A DNA stretch of 20,797 bases from Clostridiaceae bacterium (GTDB taxonomy: Bacteria; Bacillota; Clostridia; Peptostreptococcales; Peptostreptococcaceae): the NCBI GenBank assembly GCA_902362365.1, contig CABIVQ010000051.1:1-20797 (forward strand), given 5' to 3'. The position numbers were made by a program, and so were the translations under genes. Of the stretch, positions 1-6,870 are shown in pieces. The stretch's first letter is position 1. Every line of letters begins with the position of its first letter. The notes beneath the pieces are model-generated. The model did no database searches, was not told the DNA's origin, and was given only the letters and a program-made list of their open reading frames with translations.

Positions 1-84
1 TCTATAGGGGGAATATGTTTTGTGGTGAAACTATTGTAATCCCTATCGGGGTCGAGATTCAAATATAAATAAGTTAACAAAACG
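1..84 (-). mobile_element. Left IS end (partial, 84 bp), transposase off-window to the left
   Basis: These bases are the reverse complement of 20470-20553 with one mismatch (position 52 against 20502). On the right that sequence is the promoter and leader region of a zinc-ribbon transposase. The left copy is therefore the 5' end of the same IS in opposite orientation, its transposase reading away from the window. Similarity stops sharply after base 84 (…AACAAAACG), which I take as the IS boundary. The body of the element lies outside the window. The IS family is not assigned. Confidence 0.75.
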
Positions 85-107
85 CATAAATTTATTGGGA
101 GGGTGTT

Positions 108-977
108 ATGAATATATTACAAAATGAAAATTTGATAATTGAATCTAAAAATTCTGGGGCAGAACTTACTAGAATATATTCTAAAAAAAATAAAAAAGAC
201 ATACTATGGTGTGGAGATGATAAATACTGGGGTAGACGCTCTCCTATTTTATTTCCTATAGTAGGAAGACTAAAAGATAATAAAACTATTATTGAAGGTA
301 ATGCATATACAATGGCTCAGCATGGATTTGCTAGGGATATGGATTTTGAAATATTAGATACTACTGATAATTCAGTATCTTATATACTTACTTCTAATGA
401 TAAAACAAAAGCTTTTTATCCATATTCGTTTAATTTAATTGTTAGATATATATTAATGAAATCTAGCGTAGTTATAGAATGGGAAGTAGAAAATACAGAT
501 AATAAAGATATATATTTTTCAATAGGAGCACATCCAGCATTTAATATTCCTATGGATGATAGCAAGTCTATACAAAACTATAGCCTTAAATTTAAATATA
601 GAAATAAGGTAGATAATATAACTCTTAATGGTCCTTATCATGATCAAACTAAAAATGTCGATAGTCTTGATATTATTGATTTAAAACCTAGCTTATTCAG
701 TAATGACGCATTAATTTATACAAATATAGATGAGATTACTGTATTAGAAAATAAAGAGAATGAAATTCTAAAAGTTGAACTTAAAGACTTTCCATTAGTG
801 GGTATATGGAGTCCATATTACGAAGATGATAGTATAGCACCATTTATATGTATTGAACCTTGGTATGGATTAGCAGACAATATAAACTCTGATTATCAAT
901 ATTTAAATAAAGCATATATTAATAAATTAAAAATAAATGAAAAATTTAAAACATCATATAAAATATCAGTATCATAA
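108..977 (+). CDS. Aldose 1-epimerase family protein (LacX/galactose-mutarotase-like)
   Basis: A 289-residue cytosolic protein of the galactose-mutarotase-like beta-sandwich family, which interconverts alpha and beta anomers of aldoses or binds hexose 6-phosphates. Family landmarks visible are PILFPIVGRL (46-55), QHGFARD (71-77), GAHPAFN (140-146) and IEPWYG (249-254). H72, H142 and E250 correspond to the expected sugar-binding and catalytic positions. Length is normal for the short LacX/YphB-type branch. The start ATG has a good ribosome binding site (GGGAGGG, 97-103). The left IS boundary (base 84) lies only 12 bp before that site, so the native promoter has been displaced. I found no convincing promoter reading rightward in the remaining IS bases. 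The substrate cannot be told from the sequence. A bidirectional terminator follows. Confidence 0.85.
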   Translation: MNILQNENLIIESKNSGAELTRIYSKKNKKDILWCGDDKYWGRRSPILFPIVGRLKDNKTIIEGNAYTMAQHGFARDMDFEILDTTDNSVSYILTSNDKTKAFYPYSFNLIVRYILMKSSVVIEWEVENTDNKDIYFSIGAHPAFNIPMDDSKSIQNYSLKFKYRNKVDNITLNGPYHDQTKNVDSLDIIDLKPSLFSNDALIYTNIDEITVLENKENEILKVELKDFPLVGIWSPYYEDDSIAPFICIEPWYGLADNINSDYQYLNKAYINKLKINEKFKTSYKISVS

Positions 978-1005
978 GTTATTAATTTATAAAATATACA
1001 TATGC

Positions 1006-1040
1006 AAAAAACTACTGGATACCATATCCAGTAGTTTTTT
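1006..1040. terminator. Bidirectional intrinsic terminator
   Basis: A perfect 16-bp stem (1006-1021 with 1025-1040) and a 3-nt loop. An A-tract on the left and a T-tract on the right let it end the epimerase transcript on the plus strand and the convergent tandem-BFD transcript on the minus strand. Confidence 0.9.
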
Positions 1041-1041
1041 A

Positions 1042-1362
1042 TTATCTCTTTATATCAATTACATTTTGAATAAGAGCCTTACATCTTCCACAAGCACCAC
1101 CTGCTTTAGTTTCTTCAGTAACTTTTTCTACAGTATCAGCACCGTTGTTTACAGCATTAACTACAGATTCAAGTGAAACATTAAAACATCCACAGACAGA
1201 TCCTAATATCTTTTCTATTTCACCAGCACATCTACCACATCCAGTAGCAGCACCAGTCATATCCTTTATCTCATCTAAAGTACGAGCTCCTTGTATCATA
1301 GCTTTTCTTATATCAATATAAGAAACATTTTTGCAATGACATATTATTCTATCTCCAGCCAT
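1042..1362 (-). CDS. Tandem BFD-like [2Fe-2S] protein
   Basis: A 106-residue protein made of two consecutive BFD-like (bacterioferritin-associated ferredoxin type) domains. Module 1 has C8-H-C10 and C42-G-R-C45. Module 2 has C57-G-C59 and C91-G-R-C94. The gap between the CxC and CxxC pairs is 31 residues in both, so the gene looks like an internal duplication with eight cysteines, enough for two [2Fe-2S] clusters. BFD domains usually act as small electron carriers or as modules of larger flavoproteins. Here the protein stands alone with no bacterioferritin or oxidoreductase next to it, so its partner is unknown. The same domain type, with wider cysteine spacing, ends the GlpA-like protein at 9476-10936. 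The start ATG follows AAGGAG. It is convergent with the epimerase gene. Confidence 0.85.
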   Translation of the reverse strand: MAGDRIICHCKNVSYIDIRKAMIQGARTLDEIKDMTGAATGCGRCAGEIEKILGSVCGCFNVSLESVVNAVNNGADTVEKVTEETKAGGACGRCKALIQNVIDIKR

Positions 1363-1403
1363 TTCTAATTCTCCTTATGTTTAAATATTTTTATGTAAAT
1401 AAT

Positions 1404-1432
1404 ATTTTACCTTAATATCTATACCCAAGCAA
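1404..1432 (-). promoter_or_regulatory. Candidate promoter of the tandem-BFD gene
   Basis: On the minus strand TTGCTT (1427-1432) is separated by 17 bp from TAAAAT (1404-1409), about 40 bp before the start codon. The -10 matches the sigma-A consensus at five of six positions and the -35 at three. Confidence 0.45.
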
Positions 1433-1490
1433 TAAGGATTGAAACAAAATTTGGAAATAATGAATTATAGCTAGCATTATTTATAATATA

Positions 1491-2717
1491 TCAAAAACTT
1501 AATATTTCATTAAAAATTTTAATAGCATATGCATCTGTCATAGATGATACATAATCAACTATTAGCTGATAGTAATCATCTATATTATTTAGTTGATATA
1601 TCTTAATATTATCGTATTTAGAACCTCTAATATTTTCTTTATAATTTATACTATATTTAATAAGCCATTTTGAAAAACTATCACAAAGAGTAGGGTAAAT
1701 ATCCAACCATTCATTTAACTTATTTAAAGTATTCTCACCTTCATAAATTGATTCCAATGTATTTAATATTGTATTTAAAACAAGTTCTACGTATTTTTGA
1801 AAATTGTTTAGTCTACTATGAAAATATATGTTTTTATAGCAAAAGGCTTTTATATTATCCATAAACTCAGAATAATCAGGCGATAACATAATACCATTAT
1901 CAACAGTACTATTTTCACATAAATTAGTAACAAGATTATGAACTATAACTGTATTATTAATTTTATCAAAATCAGGAATATTAAACTTTTTAGTAATGTT
2001 ATTTAGTTCCTTAATTTGGTTTTCATTTAAAATTTTTAGAGTAAGTGCATCTTCTATATCTCTACCTAAATATGATATTTTATCAGAAATCTTAACAACG
2101 CAACCTTCCCAAGTATATGGAGAAATCTCGCCAGGCCTTGAAATTAAATTTAAATCAACATTTTCTTTTCTAGGAAATAATGGTTTAGATTTCACTTCTC
2201 CACAGTGGCAAATAATACCATCCCTTACAGCGTAAGTTAAATTCAAATTAACTTCTTTATCTGTTTGTGTTGGAAGAGTTTCAATATAATCTGTAAATCT
2301 TAAACTATTTTTTTCATGCCAAAATTTATATCCTAATTTATTTTTAGTGAAATTACTTAAGACTCTTTCACCATCATGCCCAAAAGGAGGATGCCCAATA
2401 TCATGTCCTATTGATATTGCCATTGTAAGCTCGGTATTTAAACCGAGATACTTTGCAATAGAGTAACTAACAGAAGAAACATGATTAACATGCTCAATCC
2501 TAGTACATATATGATCATTCTTAGTAGCAAAGAATACTTGAGTTTTATGCTTTAATCTCCTATAAGCATTAGAGTGAAGTATCCTATTATAATCTCTATT
2601 AAACTCACTTCTTATGTCATTAGAACGCTTATATATATCATCATTTCTAATAATACATTTCTCATATTTATCATTAGTTTCGCATATTGCAACATTTTCA
2701 AATTTTTTACTCTCCAT
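1491..2717 (-). CDS. dgt: dGTPase-family HD-domain dNTP triphosphohydrolase
   Basis: A 408-residue HD-superfamily protein of the deoxyguanosine-triphosphate triphosphohydrolase family, which hydrolyses dNTPs to deoxynucleoside and triphosphate. The N-terminal SxAYRRLKHKTQV block (49-61) and the metal-binding histidines are clear: TRIEH gives H76, GHDIGHPPFGHDGE (104-117) gives H105-D106 and H109. Length fits the ordinary dGTPase-like group. Whether dGTP is the true substrate cannot be read from the sequence, because many relatives act on several dNTPs and need an activator nucleotide. The start is supported by AGGGGAG (2723-2729). The next minus-strand gene upstream is 117 bp away, so this is probably its own unit. 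No strong terminator is visible downstream, only a weak ATAATG/CATTAT hairpin near 1456-1479. Confidence 0.85.
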   Translation of the reverse strand: MESKKFENVAICETNDKYEKCIIRNDDIYKRSNDIRSEFNRDYNRILHSNAYRRLKHKTQVFFATKNDHICTRIEHVNHVSSVSYSIAKYLGLNTELTMAISIGHDIGHPPFGHDGERVLSNFTKNKLGYKFWHEKNSLRFTDYIETLPTQTDKEVNLNLTYAVRDGIICHCGEVKSKPLFPRKENVDLNLISRPGEISPYTWEGCVVKISDKISYLGRDIEDALTLKILNENQIKELNNITKKFNIPDFDKINNTVIVHNLVTNLCENSTVDNGIMLSPDYSEFMDNIKAFCYKNIYFHSRLNNFQKYVELVLNTILNTLESIYEGENTLNKLNEWLDIYPTLCDSFSKWLIKYSINYKENIRGSKYDNIKIYQLNNIDDYYQLIVDYVSSMTDAYAIKIFNEILSF

Positions 2718-2753
2718 AAAAACTCCCCTACAAAATAATAAAGTATTAATAAA

Positions 2754-2762
2754 ATTATAGCA
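2754..2762 (-). promoter_or_regulatory. Candidate extended -10 promoter of the dGTPase gene
   Basis: The minus strand reads TGCTATAAT, a perfect -10 with the TGn extension, 36 bp before the start codon. No good -35 accompanies it. Confidence 0.4.
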
Positions 2763-2834
2763 GTATTAATATAGTAGTAGTTTAAAATTTAAGCAAATAA
2801 TATATTAAAATTTAGCTCTTATATTGAATCATGA

Positions 2835-3587
2835 CTATATAGTACATAGTGGAATTAATGAACCTAAATCTAGCAATTTTTCATTACTAAGTGATATAAT
2901 TTTCTTGTTTTTCTTATTTACAAATTCTAGTATTCTATTATAATCAGGATGCTTTTTTATATCACCAAAGAATGATAATGTATCTTTAGATATTAATCCA
3001 CTACATCCACCTATAAACCCATAGTCTAAATCAAATAAATCTATGTATCCTTTTTCTATTAATAAGCTATCAATACCATATTTAATTACTTCTTTATGTA
3101 TTCCTTCATCAGAGGTTATAATTGAATTTTCATCTACAATACATATAGAACATTTACAGTATCCTTGTTTTACATTTATTTTCTTTATATTAAACTTATC
3201 TAAGTATTCTAGGATTATATTATCAGTATATTTAAAATTATGTATGGCATAATTGCCTAATATAGCAACATTATATTGAATATTATTAGGATATTTTTTA
3301 GATATAGTTGAATTACCTTTGATAACATTAAAATTATAATTACTTAATATGTCATTATAATAATCATATACATTAGGTGCTACTACTATATTGTTAACAT
3401 CTAACTTACACACACTAATATCAGGGTGATGCTTAATAGCGTTATAAGTATCATCACAAGAAGGTGTTTTTATTATATTAATATCATAATTCTTTAATTT
3501 ATTTTCCATATCTATAGTAATTCTTTTATCAACAATAGCTAATGATAGTCTTTCATTTGTTATAAAAGATTCTTCTACAAATTTCAT
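2835..3587 (-). CDS. Conserved clostridial protein, probable DUF6873 (guanidino-modifying-enzyme fold)
   Basis: A 250-residue soluble protein with no signal peptide. I recognise it, with moderate certainty, as the clostridial family annotated DUF6873, thought to adopt the guanidino-modifying (pentein) fold. Candidate functional residues are H54-P55-D56 (in HHPDISVC), the cysteine-rich QGYCKCSICIVDE (141-153), ITSDEG (157-162) and GFIGGCSG (190-197) with C195 near the C-terminal half. Pentein enzymes use a Cys/His/acidic set on arginine-like substrates, but I cannot prove that C195 is catalytic and no substrate is suggested by the neighbours. The start ATG follows AAGGAG. A TATAAT-like -10 on the minus strand at 3631-3636 lies 44 bp upstream without a clear -35. 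Confidence 0.65.
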   Translation of the reverse strand: MKFVEESFITNERLSLAIVDKRITIDMENKLKNYDINIIKTPSCDDTYNAIKHHPDISVCKLDVNNIVVAPNVYDYYNDILSNYNFNVIKGNSTISKKYPNNIQYNVAILGNYAIHNFKYTDNIILEYLDKFNIKKINVKQGYCKCSICIVDENSIITSDEGIHKEVIKYGIDSLLIEKGYIDLFDLDYGFIGGCSGLISKDTLSFFGDIKKHPDYNRILEFVNKKNKKIISLSNEKLLDLGSLIPLCTI

Positions 3588-3601
3588 ATTTATTCTCCTT
3601 A

Positions 3602-3619
3602 AGTATCTTTAGTATCTTT
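3602..3619. repeat. Tandem 9-bp direct repeat in the leader of the DUF6873-like gene
   Basis: AGTATCTTT occurs twice with no gap (3602-3610 and 3611-3619), in the expected 5' leader of the minus-strand gene starting at 3587. Its role is unknown and it may be slippage. Confidence 0.6.
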
Positions 3620-3685
3620 TGATATATAGTATTATAGTAAATGTACAAAAGTAAAACTACTAATTATTAAAAATTTATGTTATAT

Positions 3686-3691
3686 TATAAT
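3686..3691 (+). promoter_or_regulatory. Candidate -10 of the acidic-protein gene
   Basis: A perfect TATAAT lies 45 bp before the start codon. The best -35 (TTATTA, 3664-3669, 16-bp spacer) is poor. Confidence 0.3.
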
Positions 3692-3736
3692 TTCCTATAG
3701 ACATTAATAAGTATTACATAAAGGAAGGAATTTAAA

Positions 3737-4267
3737 ATGGATCCAATAAGAATTAAACCAGATGAATTTAAATTAAACAATTTTATAAATTACTATAATG
3801 ATAACTATGAAGAGTTACTTGAAGAGTATCCTAATAATATAAGTAGAATTTGTTTAGTAGATAAAGATTATATGGATGTAGTAACATTTGACGAAGACTA
3901 CGAAGATATAGAAGATGCTCAAGATTATATAGATTTACTTCTAAATGAAGAATATGCTCTACATTTTGTTATTGGTAAAACAACTGAAAATCAAGAAACT
4001 GTTGAATTTATAAATGGAAAAACGCAAAGCTTAAGAAATTATATAGATGATGCATATGAAGAATCATCTGTTAAGGATATAGGTGATCTTAATTTAGATT
4101 TAGATCACCTAATAGGTCTTTTATTTGATTTTGAAGAAGATGATATAGTTATATCGGTTGTCAACTTTGAACATGGTGGAGAAATGTCTACTCCAAGGAT
4201 AATAGAGGTTGATGATTGTGGTGATTTAGAAGAAAGTATAAGTAAATTTATAGCTAGATTCATGTAA
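3737..4267 (+). CDS. Acidic orphan protein, 176 aa
   Basis: I do not recognise this protein. It is soluble, has no signal peptide or membrane segment, and is strongly acidic: 24 Asp and 22 Glu, about 26% of residues. Acidic patches lie at 42-66 (DKDYMDVVTFDEDYEDIEDAQD region) and 131-136 (FEEDD). Only one central Cys and one C-terminal Cys are present, so it is not a metal-cluster protein. The regular alternation of hydrophobic and acidic residues suggests a small folded alpha/beta domain. A good ribosome binding site (AAGGAAGGA, 3721-3729) supports the start. A TATAAT at 3686-3691 may be its -10. It is flanked by oppositely oriented or separately promoted genes, so the context gives no function. 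Confidence 0.75.
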   Translation: MDPIRIKPDEFKLNNFINYYNDNYEELLEEYPNNISRICLVDKDYMDVVTFDEDYEDIEDAQDYIDLLLNEEYALHFVIGKTTENQETVEFINGKTQSLRNYIDDAYEESSVKDIGDLNLDLDHLIGLLFDFEEDDIVISVVNFEHGGEMSTPRIIEVDDCGDLEESISKFIARFM

Positions 4268-4295
4268 TAATAAATTTTAACAAACTATGCAAATA

Positions 4296-4345
4296 TATGT
4301 AAATCCTTGAATTCTATGTTAAATCCCTAGGGGGTAGTGTATAAT
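4296..4345 (+). promoter_or_regulatory. Promoter region with paired direct repeats before the SH3-3D gene
   Basis: TATAAT (4340-4345) lies 64 bp upstream of the start codon. Just before it, TATGTAAATCCTT (4296-4308) is repeated as TATGTTAAATCCCT (4315-4328), about two helical turns apart. The second copy covers the -35 region, where no sigma-A hexamer is evident. This arrangement fits an activator or repressor site. The palindrome CCCTAGGG (4325-4332) overlaps the second copy. Confidence 0.45.
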
Positions 4346-4409
4346 ACTATCAAAAGGTAACAAAATTGTAATTTGACAAGATGAGTTTTGTTAGCATAGG
4401 AGGGACATT

Positions 4410-4994
4410 ATGAAGAGAAAGCTTTTAATGACAGCAGCAACATTAACTTTAATGCTTATGCCTTGTTTAAATACAAAATCATACGCAGCAGAAAATACAT
4501 CAATTAATATAGAACAAACAAAACAAGGATATGTAAATGCATCTACTGTAAACTTTAGAGCAGAAGGAAGCTTAGATGCGAAGGTATACTATACTTTAGA
4601 TAAAAATGAAGACATACAAATTGTATCAAAAGAGTCTGATTGGACTAAAGTAATTCATAATAATAAGCCAGGATATGTATATTCTAAATATATAAGCGAA
4701 AAAAGTAGCACAACATCAAATATTGATTATAAAACTATGAATGTAACTGCAACTGCATATGCAGGTGATACAATAACATCAACTGGAACTACACCAAAAT
4801 GGGGAACTATAGCAGTAGATCCAAGTGTTATACCATATGGAACAAAAGTATATATACCTGAATTTGGAAAGGTATTTATAGCTGAGGATACTGGAAGTGC
4901 TATAAAAGGAAATAAAATAGATATATTTATGGATACAGAAGAACATTGTAATACATGGGGTGTAAAAAAAATAGATATATATGTTTTATCGTAG
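4410..4994 (+). CDS. Secreted SH3b-3D domain cell-wall protein
   Basis: A 194-residue exported protein. Residues 1-27 form a typical signal peptide (KRK, hydrophobic core, cleavage near SYAA|EN). A bacterial SH3 domain spans about 39-96 (GYVNASTVNFRAEGS through GYVYSKYI), expected to bind peptidoglycan. A 3D domain spans about 110-193, with the three family aspartates visible as D137 (IAVDPSVIPYGT), D160 (AEDTGSAI) and D171 (KIDIFMD). 3D domains share the double-psi beta-barrel of MltA-like lytic transglycosylases and occur in spore and cell-wall proteins such as YabE, YocH and YuiC. The likely role is peptidoglycan cleavage or remodelling. The start has a strong AGGAGGG site (4398-4404). The 5' leader can pair TAACAAAA (4358-4365) with TTTTGTTA (4386-4393), just upstream of that site. 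Confidence 0.9.
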   Translation: MKRKLLMTAATLTLMLMPCLNTKSYAAENTSINIEQTKQGYVNASTVNFRAEGSLDAKVYYTLDKNEDIQIVSKESDWTKVIHNNKPGYVYSKYISEKSSTTSNIDYKTMNVTATAYAGDTITSTGTTPKWGTIAVDPSVIPYGTKVYIPEFGKVFIAEDTGSAIKGNKIDIFMDTEEHCNTWGVKKIDIYVLS

Positions 4995-5027
4995 AGTTTA
5001 ACATTATATATAAATAACATCTCTATA

Positions 5028-5062
5028 AAAAAGGGTGAAATCTAATGGATTTCACCCTTTTT
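5028..5062. terminator. Bidirectional intrinsic terminator
   Basis: A perfect 15-bp stem (5028-5042 with 5048-5062), loop TAATG, with A- and T-tracts on the two sides. It serves the SH3-3D gene and the convergent membrane-protein gene, whose stop codon is two bases away. Confidence 0.9.
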
Positions 5063-5063
5063 C

Positions 5064-5615
5064 TTATAATTTATCACTAGAAGATAAAAACATTAATACG
5101 TTATGTTTATCCTCACTATCTTTATATTTAATTTCCATTCTATATGAAATTAATCCTACAAATAAAATATATAAAGTATTAGTTATTAGAATTGAAGAAA
5201 AATTAAAGTCTAATAATATACTCTTATATATGCTACAAGCATATGAAAATAAATAACTTAATACGAAAAACTCTACAGCTAAAATAATATCTTTTATGCT
5301 ATTGTCAATTAAATCTTTTATTAAATTATAATCTTTGTATAAGTCATCTTGAAGTTCTGGATTATTTTTGATTATAAATACATCTAATCTATGTTTTATG
5401 AAAACGAAGAAATATTTTATCATCCGTATTAGATAAAATACTGTTGTAAAGGTTAGTCTTAGATTTATGTAAAAGATAACATTTTTTAGGTTAGAATATG
5501 TAAACAACAACTTAATAATTATTACATCAAAAATTAAAAAAAATAAGCTTCTTATAATAATCCCTTTTTCGTTAAACTTAGGTGAATATATAAATTGTAA
5601 TCTCTTATTATTCAT
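5064..5615 (-). CDS. Orphan membrane protein, about four TM segments
   Basis: I do not recognise the family. The 183-residue protein is rich in Ile, Leu and Phe, with membrane-spanning stretches at roughly 20-40, 46-70, 107-128 and 135-156. A charged stretch at about 76-105 (KHRLDVFIIKNNPELQDDLYKDYN…) probably forms a cytoplasmic loop between the two hairpins, and the C-terminal tail is short and polar. No catalytic motif is visible. AGGAGA eight bases before the ATG supports the start. It is convergent with the SH3-3D gene, and the spore-protein gene lies upstream on the same strand, separated by two hairpins, so the two are probably transcribed separately. Confidence 0.75.
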   Translation of the reverse strand: MNNKRLQFIYSPKFNEKGIIIRSLFFLIFDVIIIKLLFTYSNLKNVIFYINLRLTFTTVFYLIRMIKYFFVFIKHRLDVFIIKNNPELQDDLYKDYNLIKDLIDNSIKDIILAVEFFVLSYLFSYACSIYKSILLDFNFSSILITNTLYILFVGLISYRMEIKYKDSEDKHNVLMFLSSSDKL

Positions 5616-5653
5616 ATATTTATCTCCTATTTTATTATATATATATAGATTAT

Positions 5654-5726
5654 AGAAAGTTTTATAAACTTTCTCAAGGATTTTACATGCAATACCTTAA
5701 TATATTTTAGGTATTGCATGTAAAAT
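5654..5726 (-). terminator. Two hairpins following the SASP gene
   Basis: A perfect 18-bp stem (5680-5697 with 5709-5726, 11-nt loop) begins at the SASP stop codon. A second stem of 9 bp (5654-5662 with 5666-5674, loop TAT) follows on the minus strand. Neither has a classical T-tract in the minus direction. They may end the SASP message or protect its 3' end. Confidence 0.6.
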
Positions 5727-5975
5727 TTAATTTTTAGAATTATAATTATTTAATAAAGCTTTTTCACCCATCTCAACTAAATTTTTAGTCATATTACCTC
5801 CAACTTGTTCACCAGCAAGTACATTTTTTGCTATACCCTCTAAAGTATTTTGAGGTGCATTACTTTCAATTTTATCAGTAACTTGATTATAATCATATCC
5901 AAGTTCATTAGCTATTTCCATTTTCATCATATTAAGAGCCAATTTAGCATTTGAATTAGTATTTTTATTTTCCAT
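5727..5975 (-). CDS. Alpha/beta-type small acid-soluble spore protein (SASP)
   Basis: An 82-residue protein with both hallmark segments of alpha/beta-type SASPs. KMEIANELG (18-26) contains the site cut by the germination protease GPR, expected between E20 and I21. GGNMTKNLVEMGEKAL (59-74) is the second DNA-binding helix. These proteins coat spore DNA, shift it toward an A-like form and protect it against UV and chemicals, and are degraded at germination to feed amino acids. Length is slightly above the 60-75 residues that are usual, owing to an Asn-rich N-terminus. The start follows AAAGGAG. Such genes are normally driven by sigma-G in the forespore, but I could not identify a convincing sigma-G promoter between 5990 and 6070. 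This gene is the clearest evidence that the organism makes endospores. Confidence 0.95.
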   Translation of the reverse strand: MENKNTNSNAKLALNMMKMEIANELGYDYNQVTDKIESNAPQNTLEGIAKNVLAGEQVGGNMTKNLVEMGEKALLNNYNSKN

Positions 5976-6081
5976 TATAATTCTCCTTTATTAAAATTAA
6001 TTTACTTATAGCTTATACATATTACTAAAAAATATTAAGCATAATAAGTAAAAAATTAGTTTACTTTAAGTCATAGGATGG

Positions 6082-6093
6082 AAAAGTACTTTT
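6082..6093. repeat. 12-bp perfect palindrome upstream of the YgjV-like gene
   Basis: AAAAGTACTTTT is flanked by GGAT (6077-6080) and ATCC (6102-6105), which could extend the structure. It lies 59 bp before the start codon in the divergent SASP/YgjV-like intergenic region. It could be an operator or an RNA hairpin; its role is unknown. Confidence 0.5.
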
Positions 6094-6151
6094 GGAGTAA
6101 AATCCCCTAATCTAGACTTTAAATAATTACTTTGAAAAAGGAGAATTTATT

Positions 6152-6379
6152 ATGTTTAGTGCACAGTTAGTAGAATGGATAGGTTACTTAGCATCTATAT
6201 TAATAGTCATATCATTAATGATGACAAATATATTAAGATTAAGAATAATTAACACAATAGGATGTGTAACATTTGTAGTTTATGGACTTTTAGTAGGGGC
6301 TTATCCAGTCGCATTATCAAATTTTGCAATTATACTAATTAATATGTATAACTTATATAAACTTAAAAATCAAAACTAA
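6152..6379 (+). CDS. Small YgjV/SemiSWEET-like membrane protein
   Basis: A 75-residue integral membrane protein with three predicted helices at about 8-26, 31-49 and 53-70. The pattern WIGYLASILIVISLMMTNILRLRIINTIGC…VYGLLVGAYPVALSNFAIILINMYNLYKL resembles the YgjV/CBU_0592-type proteins and the three-helix unit of SemiSWEET sugar transporters, which dimerise. Function is not established for the YgjV type. The start is supported by AAAAGGAGAAT at 6137-6147. It lies divergent from the spore-protein gene. A weak hairpin with five T (6387-6406) follows, so some transcription may continue into the holin-like gene. Confidence 0.65.
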   Translation: MFSAQLVEWIGYLASILIVISLMMTNILRLRIINTIGCVTFVVYGLLVGAYPVALSNFAIILINMYNLYKLKNQN

Positions 6380-6386
6380 TAGTAAT

Positions 6387-6406
6387 TATCCCCAAGGATA
6401 CTTTTT
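6387..6406 (+). terminator. Weak terminator-like hairpin
   Basis: TATCC/GGATA forms a 5-bp stem (6387-6391 with 6396-6400) with loop CCAA, followed by C and five T. The stem is short, so termination is probably partial. Confidence 0.35.
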
Positions 6407-6459
6407 ATAGAGAATATTGAGTAAAATCATAGAATATCTTTATAAGGTGAGGGGACTAT

Positions 6460-6723
6460 ATGGATGTAATGGATTTAAGTTTTTTACAATCATATTATAT
6501 ACCAGTAATAGCAGGCATATGTTTATGTATAGGTTACATAATTAAAAGTAGTTTTGATTTTATACCTAATAAGTACATACCATTAACAGTAGGTGTTTTA
6601 GGACTTTTAACTAATATAGCAATAAATAAGACTGTATCTGATGATATAGTTCTAGGTAGACTATTTAGTGGCTTAAGTAGTACAGGAATGTATGAGATGT
6701 TTAAAAATATAATAAAAGGTTAA
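6460..6723 (+). CDS. Phage-holin-family small membrane protein (holin 5_2 type)
   Basis: An 87-residue protein with two membrane-spanning stretches at about 13-32 and 40-57, then a conserved glycine-rich tail (GRLFSGLSSTGMYEMF, 66-81) that I associate with the clostridial phage holin family Phage_holin_5_2. Holins form lesions in the membrane that release endolysins or export toxins. No other phage gene is in the window: no endolysin, tail or integrase. It is therefore either a domesticated remnant or a membrane protein with a host role, such as export or sporulation. The start follows GTGAGGGG (6447-6454). A terminator hairpin follows 16 bp after the stop codon. Confidence 0.7.
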   Translation: MDVMDLSFLQSYYIPVIAGICLCIGYIIKSSFDFIPNKYIPLTVGVLGLLTNIAINKTVSDDIVLGRLFSGLSSTGMYEMFKNIIKG

Positions 6724-6738
6724 GATTTATATAAAGAA

Positions 6739-6780
6739 TGAGGTATATATTAAATTACTATATATACCTTATTTTACTTT
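6739..6780 (+). terminator. Intrinsic terminator after the holin-like gene
   Basis: A 12-bp stem (6739-6750 with 6760-6771, one G-U pair) with a 9-nt loop, followed by TTTTACTTT. It insulates glpP from the upstream genes. Confidence 0.75.
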
Positions 6781-6870
6781 TATCAATCATTTTCTTTTTA
6801 TTTTACATATAATATAATCAATTCTAATGTTATAATTATATATATTTGAAATATTTGGGGGAAAATATAC

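Noticed and set aside
1..84. The inverted 84-bp sequences as a shared promoter element or long terminal repeats of one giant transposon
   Set aside because: On the right it is followed by a ribosome binding site and a transposase reading outward, which fits an IS 5' end rather than the tip of a single 20-kb element.
1427..1445. AAGCAATAAGGATTGAAAC resembles the end of some CRISPR repeats
   Set aside because: It occurs once, with no regularly spaced second copy and no cas genes in the window.
4288..4303. WalR box (TGTWAH-N5-TGTWAH) upstream of the SH3-3D gene
   Set aside because: TGCAAA and TGTAAA are separated by four bases and the first has a C at the third position, so it does not meet the consensus.
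5976..6151. Sigma-G promoter for the spore protein gene
   Set aside because: Sigma-G control is expected, but I could not find a -35 and -10 pair with acceptable sequence and spacing on the minus strand.
6152..6723. Prophage or lysis cassette around the holin-like gene
   Set aside because: No endolysin, integrase, repressor or structural gene is present on either side; the SH3-3D protein is a secreted wall protein with its own promoter and signal peptide.
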